Under the pieces are notes generated by a model. That model was not told the origin of the DNA. It saw only the letters and a list, made by a program, of their open reading frames with translations, and made no database searches. Source: Nitrospira moscoviensis (GTDB lineage: Bacteria > Nitrospirota > Nitrospiria > Nitrospirales > Nitrospiraceae). Taken from it: a DNA stretch of 64,000 nucleotides. Where the stretch lies: contig NZ_CP011801.1 in the NCBI RefSeq assembly GCF_001273775.1, forward strand, positions 1,280,001 through 1,344,000, read 5' to 3'. Position numbers and translations under genes: made by a program. Positions within the stretch are counted from its first letter, which is position 1, and every line of letters starts with the position of its first letter. Positions 44,083 through 52,136 of the stretch are shown here, in pieces.

Positions 44083-44836
44083 AGCGGCGCTCCCGCCGCT
44101 GGTATTCGATCAGCGCCAGCAGGAATTCGCGCCGGCGGAAGTCGGGCCAGAGGGTCGGCGTGAAGTACAGCTCCGTATAGGCGAGCTGCCAGAGGAGAAA
44201 ATTGCTGATCCGGGTCTCGCCGCTGGTGCGGATCAACAGATCGGGATCCGGCAGCGGGTGAGTGGAGAGATACCGGTCGAACAGAGCTTCGTCGATCCGA
44301 TCCGGCTGCACCGTCCCGCTGGCGGCGTCCCGCAGCAGGCCTTTGACCGCGTCGACGATTTCCGCACGCCCGCCGTAGCTCAACGCCACGGTGAGCGCCA
44401 TCTTGTCGAGATGGGCGGTTTCCTTCTCCGTGGTCCGCACCCAATGTTGCGCGGATTCCGGCAGCAGCTCCAGGCGCCCGACGGCCCTGAAGCGGACTTG
44501 CTGTTCGATGAGCTTGTCCCGTTCGGTGGAGAGATAATGTTCCAGGAGCCCCATCAACGCATTGATCTCCTGCGAGGGGCGATTCCAGTTTTCCTGGGAA
44601 AAGGCGTAGATGGTGAGAGCTCGGATGCCGAGCTCGAGGCACTGCGCGATCATCTCGCGGACCGAATTGATCCCTTCACGGTGCCCGGCGATGCGCGGCA
44701 GCCCGCGCAACTCGGCCCAACGCCCGTTGCCGTCCATGATGACCGCGACGTGCTTGGGAAGCACCTCTTGGTCCAATCTGGCCGTGAGCTCGGATTCGGA
44801 AAGGTGGTCGAGGCTTGAACTCGGCGTCTGTGCCAT
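44051..44836 (-). CDS. uppS: Isoprenyl transferase (undecaprenyl diphosphate synthase)
   Basis: 261 aa. The catalytic segment HVAVIMDGNGRWAELRGLPR with Asp ~37 is at the N-terminus, and REGINSVREM, LTIYAFSQENWNRP and the C-terminal PDLLIRTSGETRISNFLLWQ are all present. It makes the C55 carrier lipid for peptidoglycan. First gene of the leftward operon, with about 190 bp to the divergent tldD start. Confidence 0.96.
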   Translation of the reverse strand: MAQTPSSSLDHLSESELTARLDQEVLPKHVAVIMDGNGRWAELRGLPRIAGHREGINSVREMIAQCLELGIRALTIYAFSQENWNRPSQEINALMGLLEHYLSTERDKLIEQQVRFRAVGRLELLPESAQHWVRTTEKETAHLDKMALTVALSYGGRAEIVDAVKGLLRDAASGTVQPDRIDEALFDRYLSTHPLPDPDLLIRTSGETRISNFLLWQLAYTELYFTPTLWPDFRRREFLLALIEYQRRERRFGRVLSTVSS

Positions 44837-45029
44837 GGAAACGGGTTGTGTTCCTTCTTAGAGATGCCCCTAGGGTAGGCGAACAAAGTCTACTGGCGGG
44901 GGTGGGGAATGTCAACGAGAAGCAGGAAACTACGTAGAACCGGCGTGGAGGCCGCATCATTGCATTGCGGCTGCGGAAATGGATCAGTTATACTTTGCGC
45001 TCATTCTCCTGGAGCAGAGAGGAACCGGC

Positions 45030-46463
45030 ATGACGATAGACGCAGTGCAGTTGGCGACCTTCGGCCTGACCGAGCGCGAAGCGCAGCATGCGCTCGACCG
45101 GCTGAATGTGCGGGATGTCGACTACGCGGACCTGTATTTCGAGTCGCGGGTGTCCGAATCCGTGTCGATGGAAGAAGGGATCGTGAAGCGGGCGGCGAAG
45201 AGCATCTCCCAGGGCGTGGGGGTGCGCGCGACGGCCGGGGAAAAGACCGGGTTCGCCTATTCGGACGAGCTCACGAAGAAGGATTTGGAGTTGGCGGCCG
45301 ATACGGCCCGCTACATCGCCAACAGTCCCAAAGGCGACCATGCCGTGCCGGTGCCGGCGCAACGCCGGCCGACCAGGGATCTCTATCCGATTGAACGGGC
45401 CTCAGCCGAGGTGGCGACGGCCGAGCGGGTGGCGTTGTTGAACGAGATCGACGCGGAGGCCCGGCGCTACGATCCGCGCATCAAGAATGTGATGGCGTCG
45501 TTCAACACCGAGTATAAGGTCGTGGCGGTCGCGACCTCCGACGGGACGCTGATCGGCGATATCCAACCGCTCTCGCGCCTGCAAATCACCTGCATCGCCG
45601 AAGACAACGGCAATCGCCAGGTGGGAAGCTTCGGCGGCGGGGGACGGGTCGGCTTCGAGTTCTATCGCGAGCAGAATCGCTATCTGGAATACGCGCGAGA
45701 AGCGGCGCGGGAAGCGATTCTCAACCTGTCGGCCATCGACGCGCCGGCCGGAGTGATGCCGGTCGTGCTGGGAGGCGGCTGGCCCGGCATCCTGCTGCAC
45801 GAGGCGATCGGGCACGGGCTTGAAGCGGACTTCAATCGCAAGAAGACCTCGGCCTTTTCCAGTTTGATCGGCAAACGCGTGGCTTCCGATGTCTGCACGA
45901 TCGTCGATGACGGGACCCTTCCGTTTCGCCGGGGGTCCCTCAATATGGACGATGAAGGGACGCCGACCACCCGGACGGTCTTGATCGAAAAAGGTATTCT
46001 CCGAGGCTACATCACCGACAAGCTCAATGCCCGCCTCATGGGCATCCCGCTGACCGGCAACGGCCGGCGCGAAAGCTATCAGAGCGTCGTGCTGCCCCGC
46101 ATGACCAATACCTTCATGCTGGCCGGCGAGTCGGACCCGCAGGACATCATCCGGTCCGTGAAAAAAGGCCTCTATGCCGTCTCGTTCGGCGGCGGGCAGG
46201 TGGACATCACGAACGGCAAGTTCGTGTTTTCCGCCAGCGAGGCCTATCTGATTGAAGACGGCCGGATCACCAAGCCGGTCAAAGGCGCCACGCTGATCGG
46301 AAACGGGCCGGAGATTCTGACGAAGGTGTCGATGGTCGGCCACGACTTGAAACTCGACAACGGCATCGGCACGTGCGGGAAGGACGGCCAATCGGTTCCG
46401 GTCGGTGTCGGCTTGCCGACGATCAAGATCGACGAAATCACGGTCGGCGGGACACAGGGATAA
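45030..46463 (+). CDS. tldD: Metalloprotease TldD
   Basis: 477 aa. The zinc motif HEAIGHGLEADF (~257) and the downstream Cys/His region of peptidase family U62 are present. TldD with TldE (PmbA, next gene) forms a heterodimer that degrades unfolded or modified peptides and matures some RiPPs or gyrase poisons. ATG 45030 follows GAGAGGAA; the frame extends 17 codons upstream. The 69-bp gap to pmbA contains TGATGAC/TCATCGGTCA repeat words like those before proS. Confidence 0.94.
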   Translation: MTIDAVQLATFGLTEREAQHALDRLNVRDVDYADLYFESRVSESVSMEEGIVKRAAKSISQGVGVRATAGEKTGFAYSDELTKKDLELAADTARYIANSPKGDHAVPVPAQRRPTRDLYPIERASAEVATAERVALLNEIDAEARRYDPRIKNVMASFNTEYKVVAVATSDGTLIGDIQPLSRLQITCIAEDNGNRQVGSFGGGGRVGFEFYREQNRYLEYAREAAREAILNLSAIDAPAGVMPVVLGGGWPGILLHEAIGHGLEADFNRKKTSAFSSLIGKRVASDVCTIVDDGTLPFRRGSLNMDDEGTPTTRTVLIEKGILRGYITDKLNARLMGIPLTGNGRRESYQSVVLPRMTNTFMLAGESDPQDIIRSVKKGLYAVSFGGGQVDITNGKFVFSASEAYLIEDGRITKPVKGATLIGNGPEILTKVSMVGHDLKLDNGIGTCGKDGQSVPVGVGLPTIKIDEITVGGTQG

Positions 46464-46532
46464 GGAATAGTCATCGGTCACTTACAGCCCCTTTTCCCGA
46501 TAGCTGATGACCCATGATTGTGAAAGGATAAC

Positions 46533-47918
46533 GTGCTGGAAAAGCTGACATCGATAGATTCGGCCGAGACGGCCAACGGCTATGCCGAGCTGGCCGCCGA
46601 TGTGTTGGCGCGGGCCCAGGCCTGTGGCGCCACGGAAGCGGACATCATCGTGGCCGATGGGGAAACCTTCTCTGTCCAGGTGCGCGTGGGGGCGGTCGAC
46701 CGGCTGACGAAAGCCCGGGAGAAGCGTCTGGGCCTGCGCGTCTTCGTCGGGAAGCGGTCGGCTACGACCTCGACATCCGATTTTTCCCGCGACTCCCTCG
46801 AGCGGTTGGTGTCAGAGACCTGTACGCTGGCGAAAGCCGTGGTTGAGGACGAGGTCTCCGGGCTTCCGGAGGCCGCTCAGATGGCGAGGGACTGGCCGGT
46901 TCTGGATCTCTATGATGAGACCAGGCTGGACACGGAGACGCAAATCGAGTTGGCGAAGCGCGGCGAAGCGGCGGCTTTTGCGACCGATCAGCGCGTGACC
47001 AATTCGGAAGGCGCGGAGTTCGATTCGTCGTCGGGCCGCGTTGTGCTGGCCAACAGTCACGGATTCATCGGGTCCTACAAAAGCTCCAGTTTTTCGCTGT
47101 CCGTGTCGCCGATCGCGACGGAGCCGGGCACCGGCGCGATGCAGCGGGACGCCTGGTACGAAGTGCAGCGCAAGTTTGCCCGGTTGGCTTCGGCCGAATC
47201 GATCGGGCGCGAGGCGGCCAGGCGGGCGGTGCGTCGGTTAGGCGCGCGCAAGGTGGCCACGAAACGGGTGCCGGTCGTCTTCGATCAAGAAACCGCCGGC
47301 AGTTTGCTGGCGAATCTCTGCAGCGCCGTATCGGGCTACGGCCTCTACAAGCGCGCCTCGTTTTTGCTGGATCAGCTGGGGCGGACCATCGCCTCGGATC
47401 TCATCACGGTGTATGACGACGGCCGGATGGAGGGCGGGCTGGGGTCGCGCCCGTTCGATGGGGAAGGGTTGGCGACGCGCAAGAATACGATCGTCGAACG
47501 GGGCGTGCTGAAGAGCTATCTCCTCGACACCTATTCGGGGAAGAAACTCGGGCTGCCCTCTACCGGCAATGCGTCCCGCAGTGTGGGGGAAAGCCCGTCC
47601 GTCGGACCGACGAATTTTTATCTTGTGCCGGGCAACAAGAGTCCCGAAGAAATCATCGGGTCGGTCACAGAAGGGCTGTACGTGACCGAGTTGATCGGAT
47701 TCGGGATCAACATGGTGACCGGCGACTACTCGCGCGGCGCCTGCGGGTTCTGGATCGAGAACGGCGAGCTGGCTTACCCCGTGGAAGAGATCACCATCGC
47801 GGGCAATTTGAAACAGATGTTCAAGGATATCGAAGTCGTGGGCAACGATCTGGTGTTTCGTGGGCGCATCGCGAGCCCGACGTTGAAAATGTCCGAGATG
47901 ATGGTGGCGGGGAGCTAG
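46533..47918 (+). CDS. pmbA: PmbA/TldE, partner of TldD
   Basis: 461 aa. It has the TldE fold without the HExxxH zinc motif, as expected for the non-catalytic partner. Motifs include ADVLARAQACGATEADI near the start and TGDYSRGACGFWIENGELAY near the end. The GTG start at 46533 is preceded by GAAAGGA. It is co-directional with tldD and presumably co-transcribed. Confidence 0.93.
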   Translation: MLEKLTSIDSAETANGYAELAADVLARAQACGATEADIIVADGETFSVQVRVGAVDRLTKAREKRLGLRVFVGKRSATTSTSDFSRDSLERLVSETCTLAKAVVEDEVSGLPEAAQMARDWPVLDLYDETRLDTETQIELAKRGEAAAFATDQRVTNSEGAEFDSSSGRVVLANSHGFIGSYKSSSFSLSVSPIATEPGTGAMQRDAWYEVQRKFARLASAESIGREAARRAVRRLGARKVATKRVPVVFDQETAGSLLANLCSAVSGYGLYKRASFLLDQLGRTIASDLITVYDDGRMEGGLGSRPFDGEGLATRKNTIVERGVLKSYLLDTYSGKKLGLPSTGNASRSVGESPSVGPTNFYLVPGNKSPEEIIGSVTEGLYVTELIGFGINMVTGDYSRGACGFWIENGELAYPVEEITIAGNLKQMFKDIEVVGNDLVFRGRIASPTLKMSEMMVAGS

Positions 47919-47949
47919 CTATCGGCCATCCGCTCAGAAGAGGTGATCT

Positions 47950-48657
47950 ATGGCGGACGCAATCAGAGAAACGATGGTGCAGTATCCGAGCGGGCAGGTT
48001 ATGACCGTCCGTGCTTTTGTGGCGGCGCCTCAGACGAAGGAGAAGCGGCCGGCCGTCATCGTCGTCCAGGAATGGTGGGGGCTCACCGACCACATCAAAG
48101 ACATCGCCAAACGCTATGCGGCGGAGGGCTACGTCGCCATCGCGCCCGATCTCTACTCGCGATTAGGCAACGCCCTCACCACCGATCCCACCGAAGCCGG
48201 GAAGTTGATGAACACGTTGAAGCAAGAGGACGGGCTCAACGATTTGAGCGCCACGGTCACCTATCTCCAATCGGTGCCGGAAGTGAATGCCGCTCGCATC
48301 GGGGTCACCGGCTTCTGCATGGGTGGGTCCTATGCGCTCATGCTGCCCTGCGTCAATCCTGCGATCAAAGCCGCGGCGCCCTTTTACGGCCAGGTGCCGA
48401 ATCCGGACACACCGCTGCAAAAGCTCGCCTGTCCCATCCTCTATATCTATGGAGAAGACGACGGATGGATTACCAAGGCCGACGTGCAACGGCTGGCGGC
48501 GGCATTGAAGAAATACAACAAGCAGGGTGAGATCAAGACGTATCCGGGCGCGCCCCACGCCTTTTTCCGCGACGTCGACAAGTCGGTGTATCGGCCGGAA
48601 GCGGCGAAAGACGCGTGGGCGAGGGCCAAAGCATTCTTCAAACAACATTTAGGCTGA
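47950..48657 (+). CDS. Dienelactone hydrolase family protein
   Basis: 235 aa, alpha/beta hydrolase. VIVVQEWWGLTDHIKDIA, the nucleophile elbow GFCMGGSYAL (Cys ~123), the Asp in YGEDDGWI (~173) and the His in PGAPHAFF (~203) form the Cys-Asp-His triad. It would hydrolyse lactones or esters; the substrate is not evident since no chlorocatechol pathway is nearby. AGAGGTG precedes ATG 47950. Only 31 bp separate it from pmbA, so it may share that transcript. Confidence 0.9.
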   Translation: MADAIRETMVQYPSGQVMTVRAFVAAPQTKEKRPAVIVVQEWWGLTDHIKDIAKRYAAEGYVAIAPDLYSRLGNALTTDPTEAGKLMNTLKQEDGLNDLSATVTYLQSVPEVNAARIGVTGFCMGGSYALMLPCVNPAIKAAAPFYGQVPNPDTPLQKLACPILYIYGEDDGWITKADVQRLAAALKKYNKQGEIKTYPGAPHAFFRDVDKSVYRPEAAKDAWARAKAFFKQHLG

Positions 48658-48681
48658 CGAAAATGAACACAGGGAGCCGCA

Positions 48682-49140
48682 ATGCCGCTTGATGCCGAGC
48701 TTGGAAAGAAGATGCTCCAGTTGATTACGTCACGCTACGACGATCGGCACTGGCGCAAGAAGATCGAGAAGACGCTGAGCCTCACCCAGTCGGGCGTAGC
48801 CGATCCGATCCAGCAGCAGATCTTCATGTATCTGAAGATCAATTTGAAGGCCTACAAGTCGCGCCGGGCCGATCCGGACTCCTGGATCATCGGCGGCTAC
48901 GCGACCAAGGAAGTCATCGACCGCGCGAAGTTCCAGCCGCATTTGGTCGGTCCCTCGGTCACAAAAGACGACGTGGCGTTCCTCGGCACCGACCCGGGCG
49001 ACGACGTTACCGAAGCCTGGTGGGACGAGATGCTGGTGCAGTGGTTCGAAGTGCCGGAAGAAGAGAAGCCGGAACAAGGAGAAGAACCAGCTTCAGAGTC
49101 CGATTCTGCCGACCCAAAAGAAAAGACCACGAAGGCTTAG
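48682..49140 (+). CDS. Conserved hypothetical protein, 152 aa
   Basis: A soluble helical protein (KKMLQLITSRYDDRHWRKKI, LKINLKAYKSRRADPDSWII, YATKEVIDRAKFQPHLVGPS) with an acidic C-terminal tail. I do not recognise the family. Only 24 bp separate it from the hydrolase gene, so they are probably co-transcribed. Its last ~95 codons occur a second time, diverged and frameshifted, at 49877-50176, on the far side of a TA pair. A fragment of the uracil-DNA glycosylase 3' end starts 4 bp after its stop. Confidence 0.75.
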   Translation: MPLDAELGKKMLQLITSRYDDRHWRKKIEKTLSLTQSGVADPIQQQIFMYLKINLKAYKSRRADPDSWIIGGYATKEVIDRAKFQPHLVGPSVTKDDVAFLGTDPGDDVTEAWWDEMLVQWFEVPEEEKPEQGEEPASESDSADPKEKTTKA

Positions 49141-49143
49141 CGA

Positions 49144-49222
49144 CACAGATCCATCTACGCTGGCTGGGGTCCGATTTGCAGCGGGTCTTCGGTTCGGCGG
49201 GTTTGGTGTAGCCCTCGATCTC
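49144..49222 (-). pseudogene. Fragment of uracil-DNA glycosylase 3' end
   Basis: Compared with the complete gene at 50775-51425, three blocks match in order: ACAGATCCATCT, CGATTTGCAGCG and TCGGTTCGGCGGG with flanking TTG and TGT. About 27 bp is missing between the second and third. The codon for the Gln of the C-terminal QMDLF motif is a TAG here, so the copy is dead. The similarity fades after about 49222. It lies directly behind the complete hypothetical gene, preserving a convergent junction. Confidence 0.75.
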
Positions 49223-49260
49223 TCCTTGAAGTATCCCTCTCAGCGAGTGCGGCGCCTGAC

Positions 49261-49584
49261 TTAGTCCAGGCCCACGCTGCTCACCTGTCCCTTCGGGGCC
49301 GTAGACAATAGCAGTTGCAGCTTTGGCAACAGCGGCCGAAGGTCCTTCAATCGATTGGTAGCCGCATGCAGCACGATGACCGCGATGGTGAACTGGCGGA
49401 TGTTCTGTTGAAAGGCCAGATTGCGGTCCATGGTGACGAACGTGTCGAATTGGAGCTGCGCCCTGGAAAGCAGCTCTCCATTCTTGATTCCAGCCCAACC
49501 GGCCTGCGGAACCGTCAAAACCTCGTGGCCTTCGATGTCTTTCGCAAAACGCCGGTCGATGCACTCGTCGAGCAGGATTCTCAC
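49261..49584 (-). CDS. DUF5615 PIN-like toxin
   Basis: 107 aa. The N-terminal MRILLDECIDRRFAKDIEGH, GHEVLTVPQAGWAGIKNGEL and the central FVTMDRNLAFQQN supply the acidic residues of the PIN-like (Mut7-C related) nuclease fold seen in DUF5615. Such proteins are putative RNase toxins paired with DUF433 antitoxins, which is the upstream gene here with a 4-nt overlap. The ORF is intact. Confidence 0.85.
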   Translation of the reverse strand: MRILLDECIDRRFAKDIEGHEVLTVPQAGWAGIKNGELLSRAQLQFDTFVTMDRNLAFQQNIRQFTIAVIVLHAATNRLKDLRPLLPKLQLLLSTAPKGQVSSVGLD

Positions 49585-49802
49585 AAGGTTTTGGCGAGCA
49601 TGCGTGTCTTGGCTTCTTCCAAAAAGGCGATCACCTGATCGCGGGTGACGGTGGGGAACCCTTCCAGGAAGTCGTCGATCGTTTCGCCTCCCTCCAGATA
49701 ATCGATCAGAGTCTGGACAGGCACGCGAGTTCCTGCAAAGACAGGTGTCCCGCCGAGGATGTCAGGCGAAGATGTGATGAGGGGTGGGTTTGCGCCAGTC
49801 AT
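49581..49802 (-). CDS. DUF433 antitoxin
   Basis: 73 aa. ILGGTPVFAGTRVPVQTLID and YLEGGETIDDFLEGFPTVTR are the DUF433 signature, a winged-helix DNA-binding antitoxin that precedes DUF5615 toxins. ATG 49802 gives the typical start; a TTG at 49811 lies inside the predicted -10 box. With that promoter the mRNA would begin within a few bases of the ATG, so it may be leaderless. Confidence 0.85.
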   Translation of the reverse strand: MTGANPPLITSSPDILGGTPVFAGTRVPVQTLIDYLEGGETIDDFLEGFPTVTRDQVIAFLEEAKTRMLAKTL

Positions 49803-49810
49803 GCTGCACA

Positions 49811-49839
49811 AGGATAGCGGCGCCCGGTATCATTTACAA
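49811..49839 (-). promoter_or_regulatory. Promoter of the DUF433/DUF5615 pair
   Basis: On the minus strand TTGTAA and TATCCT are separated by 17 bp, ending 8 bp before the antitoxin ATG. The same TTGTAA-17-TATTCT arrangement, with the same preceding CGCTTGTAAAT-like sequence, stands before the next TA pair (50726-50754). Confidence 0.6.
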
Positions 49840-49876
49840 GCGCTTGTGCTGCACGTGAGAACCGGGACGTGAAAAA

Positions 49877-50176
49877 CCAAATTGAAGGCCTACAAGTCCC
49901 GCCGGGCCGATCCGGACACTTGGATCATCGGCGGCTACGCGACGAAGGAAGTCATCGACCGCGCGAAGTTCCATCCGCATTTGGTTGCCCCCTCAATCAA
50001 GAAAGACGACGTGGCGTTCCTTGGGCACTGACCCCGGTGACGAGGTCACCGAAGCCTGGTGGGACGAGATGCTGGTGCAGCGGTTCGACGTGCCGGAGGA
50101 AGAGAAGCCGGTTGATGAAGAACGCGATAAGGCACCCGATTCAGACCCGTCTTTCACGACCAAATCCAAGGCGTAG
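49877..50176 (+). pseudogene. 3' fragment of the 48682 gene (diverged, frameshifted)
   Basis: It matches the last ~95 codons of the complete gene from KLKAYKSRRADPD to the tag stop, with many third-position differences. An extra base around 50023-50029 (CCTTGGGCACTGACC against CCTCGGCACCGACC) shifts the frame and creates an early stop. It has no 5' half. With the glycosylase fragment at 49144 it shows that the junction of the two genes exists twice around the TA pair. Confidence 0.88.
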
Positions 50177-50209
50177 CCGGTCGCGCCTCAGTCCTGCCTG
50201 TGCTTGCTC

Positions 50210-50506
50210 CTACAACAAGTAGCGGTCGATGTTGAGTGCGCCATGGAAGACGCCGAGAATATCGATCGCGCTAGATTGTTTGATGATATAAGCGATCCGA
50301 TAGTGCCCGTGGAGAAGAATGCGGATGTGTCGCTCTCGCTGCGGCCAGTAGCGATAGCCTGATTCGGGAAACTCTCTGAGGACTTCTACTTTGCGGTAGA
50401 GCGCTTCTACCGTGCGGGTGGCAGCGGCAGGATTGTCTTGTGCGATGTAGTCGTGGATGTCACGTAGCCATTGTTCAGCTTCGGCCGTCCAGGTCAACTC
50501 CGCCAT
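50210..50506 (-). CDS. ParE/RelE-superfamily toxin
   Basis: 98 aa. LTWTAEAEQWLRDIHDYIAQ at the N-terminus and RHIRILLHGHYRIAYIIKQS then ILGVFHGALN at the C-terminus fit the ParE/RelE plasmid-stabilisation family. Whether it targets gyrase or mRNA cannot be told from sequence. It overlaps the antitoxin gene by 13 bp, antitoxin first. Confidence 0.85.
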   Translation of the reverse strand: MAELTWTAEAEQWLRDIHDYIAQDNPAAATRTVEALYRKVEVLREFPESGYRYWPQRERHIRILLHGHYRIAYIIKQSSAIDILGVFHGALNIDRYLL

Positions 50507-50679
50507 GTCTTGATGCGGCGTCCCATCTCTTCATGACTGATAGTTCTTCCCGCATCGGAGTCGGCAAGTCCCTTTTCGATCATTCGCGCAAAGGCGAGCT
50601 CTCGAAGAATTTCATCGTATGAGCTGTCGTCGGGCTGCTCTTGGAGGATCTTGGCGATCTGTTCTTTCGCTGAAGCCAT
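50494..50679 (-). CDS. Antitoxin of the ParE/RelE-type pair
   Basis: 61 aa. A helical protein (KEQIAKILQEQPDDSSYDEI, LRELAFARMIEKGLADSDAG) ending HEEMGRRIKTWRS. This pattern is typical of short antitoxins encoded before ParE/RelE toxins. GAGGTGATC precedes ATG 50679. It has a 40-nt leader from the promoter at 50726-50754. Confidence 0.82.
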   Translation of the reverse strand: MASAKEQIAKILQEQPDDSSYDEILRELAFARMIEKGLADSDAGRTISHEEMGRRIKTWRS

Positions 50680-50725
50680 GATCACCTCGTTGATGGAGTC
50701 ACTGACTCTCAAGCTTTACATCGAA

Positions 50726-50754
50726 AGAATAGCGGTAAGTCCATTGATTTACAA
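50726..50754 (-). promoter_or_regulatory. Promoter of the ParE/RelE-type pair
   Basis: TTGTAA and TATTCT on the minus strand with a 17-bp spacer, start expected near 50719. Its -35 region shares ATTTACAAGCG (plus-strand reading) with the promoter of the DUF433/DUF5615 pair. Confidence 0.6.
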
Positions 50755-50774
50755 GCGACGATGAACAGCGGATA

Positions 50775-51425
50775 TCAGCCGAACAGATCCATCTGTGCTG
50801 CCTGAGGATTGTCGATTTGCAGCGTCGGCGCAACGGGGGTGGTGGTCGTCGGTTCGGCGGGCTTGCTGTGCTTGTCGAGAAATTCTTTCAGCTTCTTGAA
50901 ATCTTCCTTGAGGGTGTCGAGGAGGTTGCCTTGGTGTAGCGCCGCGGCGGGGTGGAGAAGGGGGAAGATGACGAAGTCCTTCATGTAGAAGGCTTGCGCC
51001 TTCACTTTCGTGATGCCGACTTTCCGCTCCAACAGCGTTTGCGTGGCCCAGTTGCCGAGTGTGCAGACGAGTTTGGGACGGATCGTCTGAATCTGCTGCA
51101 TCAGGAACGGCTTGCAGGTTTCGACTTCGTCCGGCTCGGGATCGCGGTTGTTCGGCGGACGGCACTTGATCACGTTGGCAATATAGATTTGCTCGCGCGA
51201 GAGGCCGGCTGATGTGAGCAGGTCGTTCAACAACTTGCCCGCCGCGCCGACGAACGGCTCGCCTTTCTGGTCTTCGTTGAACCCCGGCGCCTCGCCCACG
51301 AACATGATGCTGGCATGCGGGTTGCCTACTCCAAAGACGACCTGCGTTCTGCCGAGCTTGGCGAGCTTGCACCGCTGACAGTTGTGAAGCGATTGGGCAA
51401 GTTCTTGGAGGGCGGTCGCCGTCAT
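50775..51425 (-). CDS. Family 4 uracil-DNA glycosylase (4Fe-4S)
   Basis: 216 aa. [20 protein letters not shown] is the uracil-binding/water-activating motif and LLHPAAAL carries the later His. Cys16 and Cys19 (CQRC) with two later cysteines (ETCKPF, LVCTLG) are the Fe-S ligands of family 4. It removes uracil from deaminated DNA. The tail ends QMDLFG, which resembles the bacterial sliding-clamp-binding motif QL(S/D)LF. A degenerate copy of this 3' end lies at 49144-49222. Confidence 0.94.
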   Translation of the reverse strand: MTATALQELAQSLHNCQRCKLAKLGRTQVVFGVGNPHASIMFVGEAPGFNEDQKGEPFVGAAGKLLNDLLTSAGLSREQIYIANVIKCRPPNNRDPEPDEVETCKPFLMQQIQTIRPKLVCTLGNWATQTLLERKVGITKVKAQAFYMKDFVIFPLLHPAAALHQGNLLDTLKEDFKKLKEFLDKHSKPAEPTTTTPVAPTLQIDNPQAAQMDLFG

Positions 51426-51483
51426 GGTGAAATGGGGTCAGGAAAAATTGGCGGCATCTTAGGAGTGTCCGGCGAGGTTGTCA

Positions 51484-52116
51484 ATGTACGAAAAACAGCG
51501 TTCCGTGCCGGTTGTGTTGGGACTGCTGGTTGTGGGGCTCTCCTCGATCGCCGGAGCTGGGTCGATAGACATCGTGGCAGCGAAGGCCATGCCCTTGTGT
51601 GAGAAAGTGGTGAAGCTCTTCGATGCCCGTCTGACCCCCGACGCCGATCTTCTAAGGAGCATCCAGTGGGCTCCGGTGGAATTGAAGGGGCAGGGCCCCA
51701 AAACAAGGCGGTGTTCGAGCCTCGATAAGGCCCTGTTCGACGTGAACAACGATGGAGCTCAAGATCTGGTGGTGAAGACGACGTTCTGTATGAAAGGCGC
51801 GCCCAGCGATAGCTTGTACATTTTTCCCGCGGACAGTCCGGTGCTGGAGCAGGCGAGTTGGCAGGATTTGTCCCCGTTGCTCGCCACGCCGGATAAATTC
51901 GAGCGGACCGGAGGCACCTATACAGCGGCCTCGCTTCCCGTCAAAGAGGGCGGGGCTCCTGCCCTATCGACGCTCTTTACCGTTCACCCGTTCGTTCTGG
52001 ACGGGGTCACGTATGTCGGCTTGACGGATGGGCGCCGCCAATGGATGGTGATTGCCAGGTATCTCGGAGGCGAGCGGTTCGACGACCAGTGCTATCTGCG
52101 GGCCACCCCCTCCTAG
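51484..52116 (+). CDS. Exported hypothetical protein, 210 aa
   Basis: An N-terminal signal (VPVVLGLLVVGLSSIAGAGS) is followed by a soluble domain with DVNNDGAQDLVVKT, a calcium-loop-like FG-GAP/VCBS type motif. No family is recognised. ATG 51484 is used; the in-frame TTG at 51478 is possible. It is divergent from the glycosylase gene (58 bp apart) and convergent with hpnE. Confidence 0.65.
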   Translation: MYEKQRSVPVVLGLLVVGLSSIAGAGSIDIVAAKAMPLCEKVVKLFDARLTPDADLLRSIQWAPVELKGQGPKTRRCSSLDKALFDVNNDGAQDLVVKTTFCMKGAPSDSLYIFPADSPVLEQASWQDLSPLLATPDKFERTGGTYTAASLPVKEGGAPALSTLFTVHPFVLDGVTYVGLTDGRRQWMVIARYLGGERFDDQCYLRATPS

Positions 52117-52136
52117 GCGCGGTTCCATCTATACGC

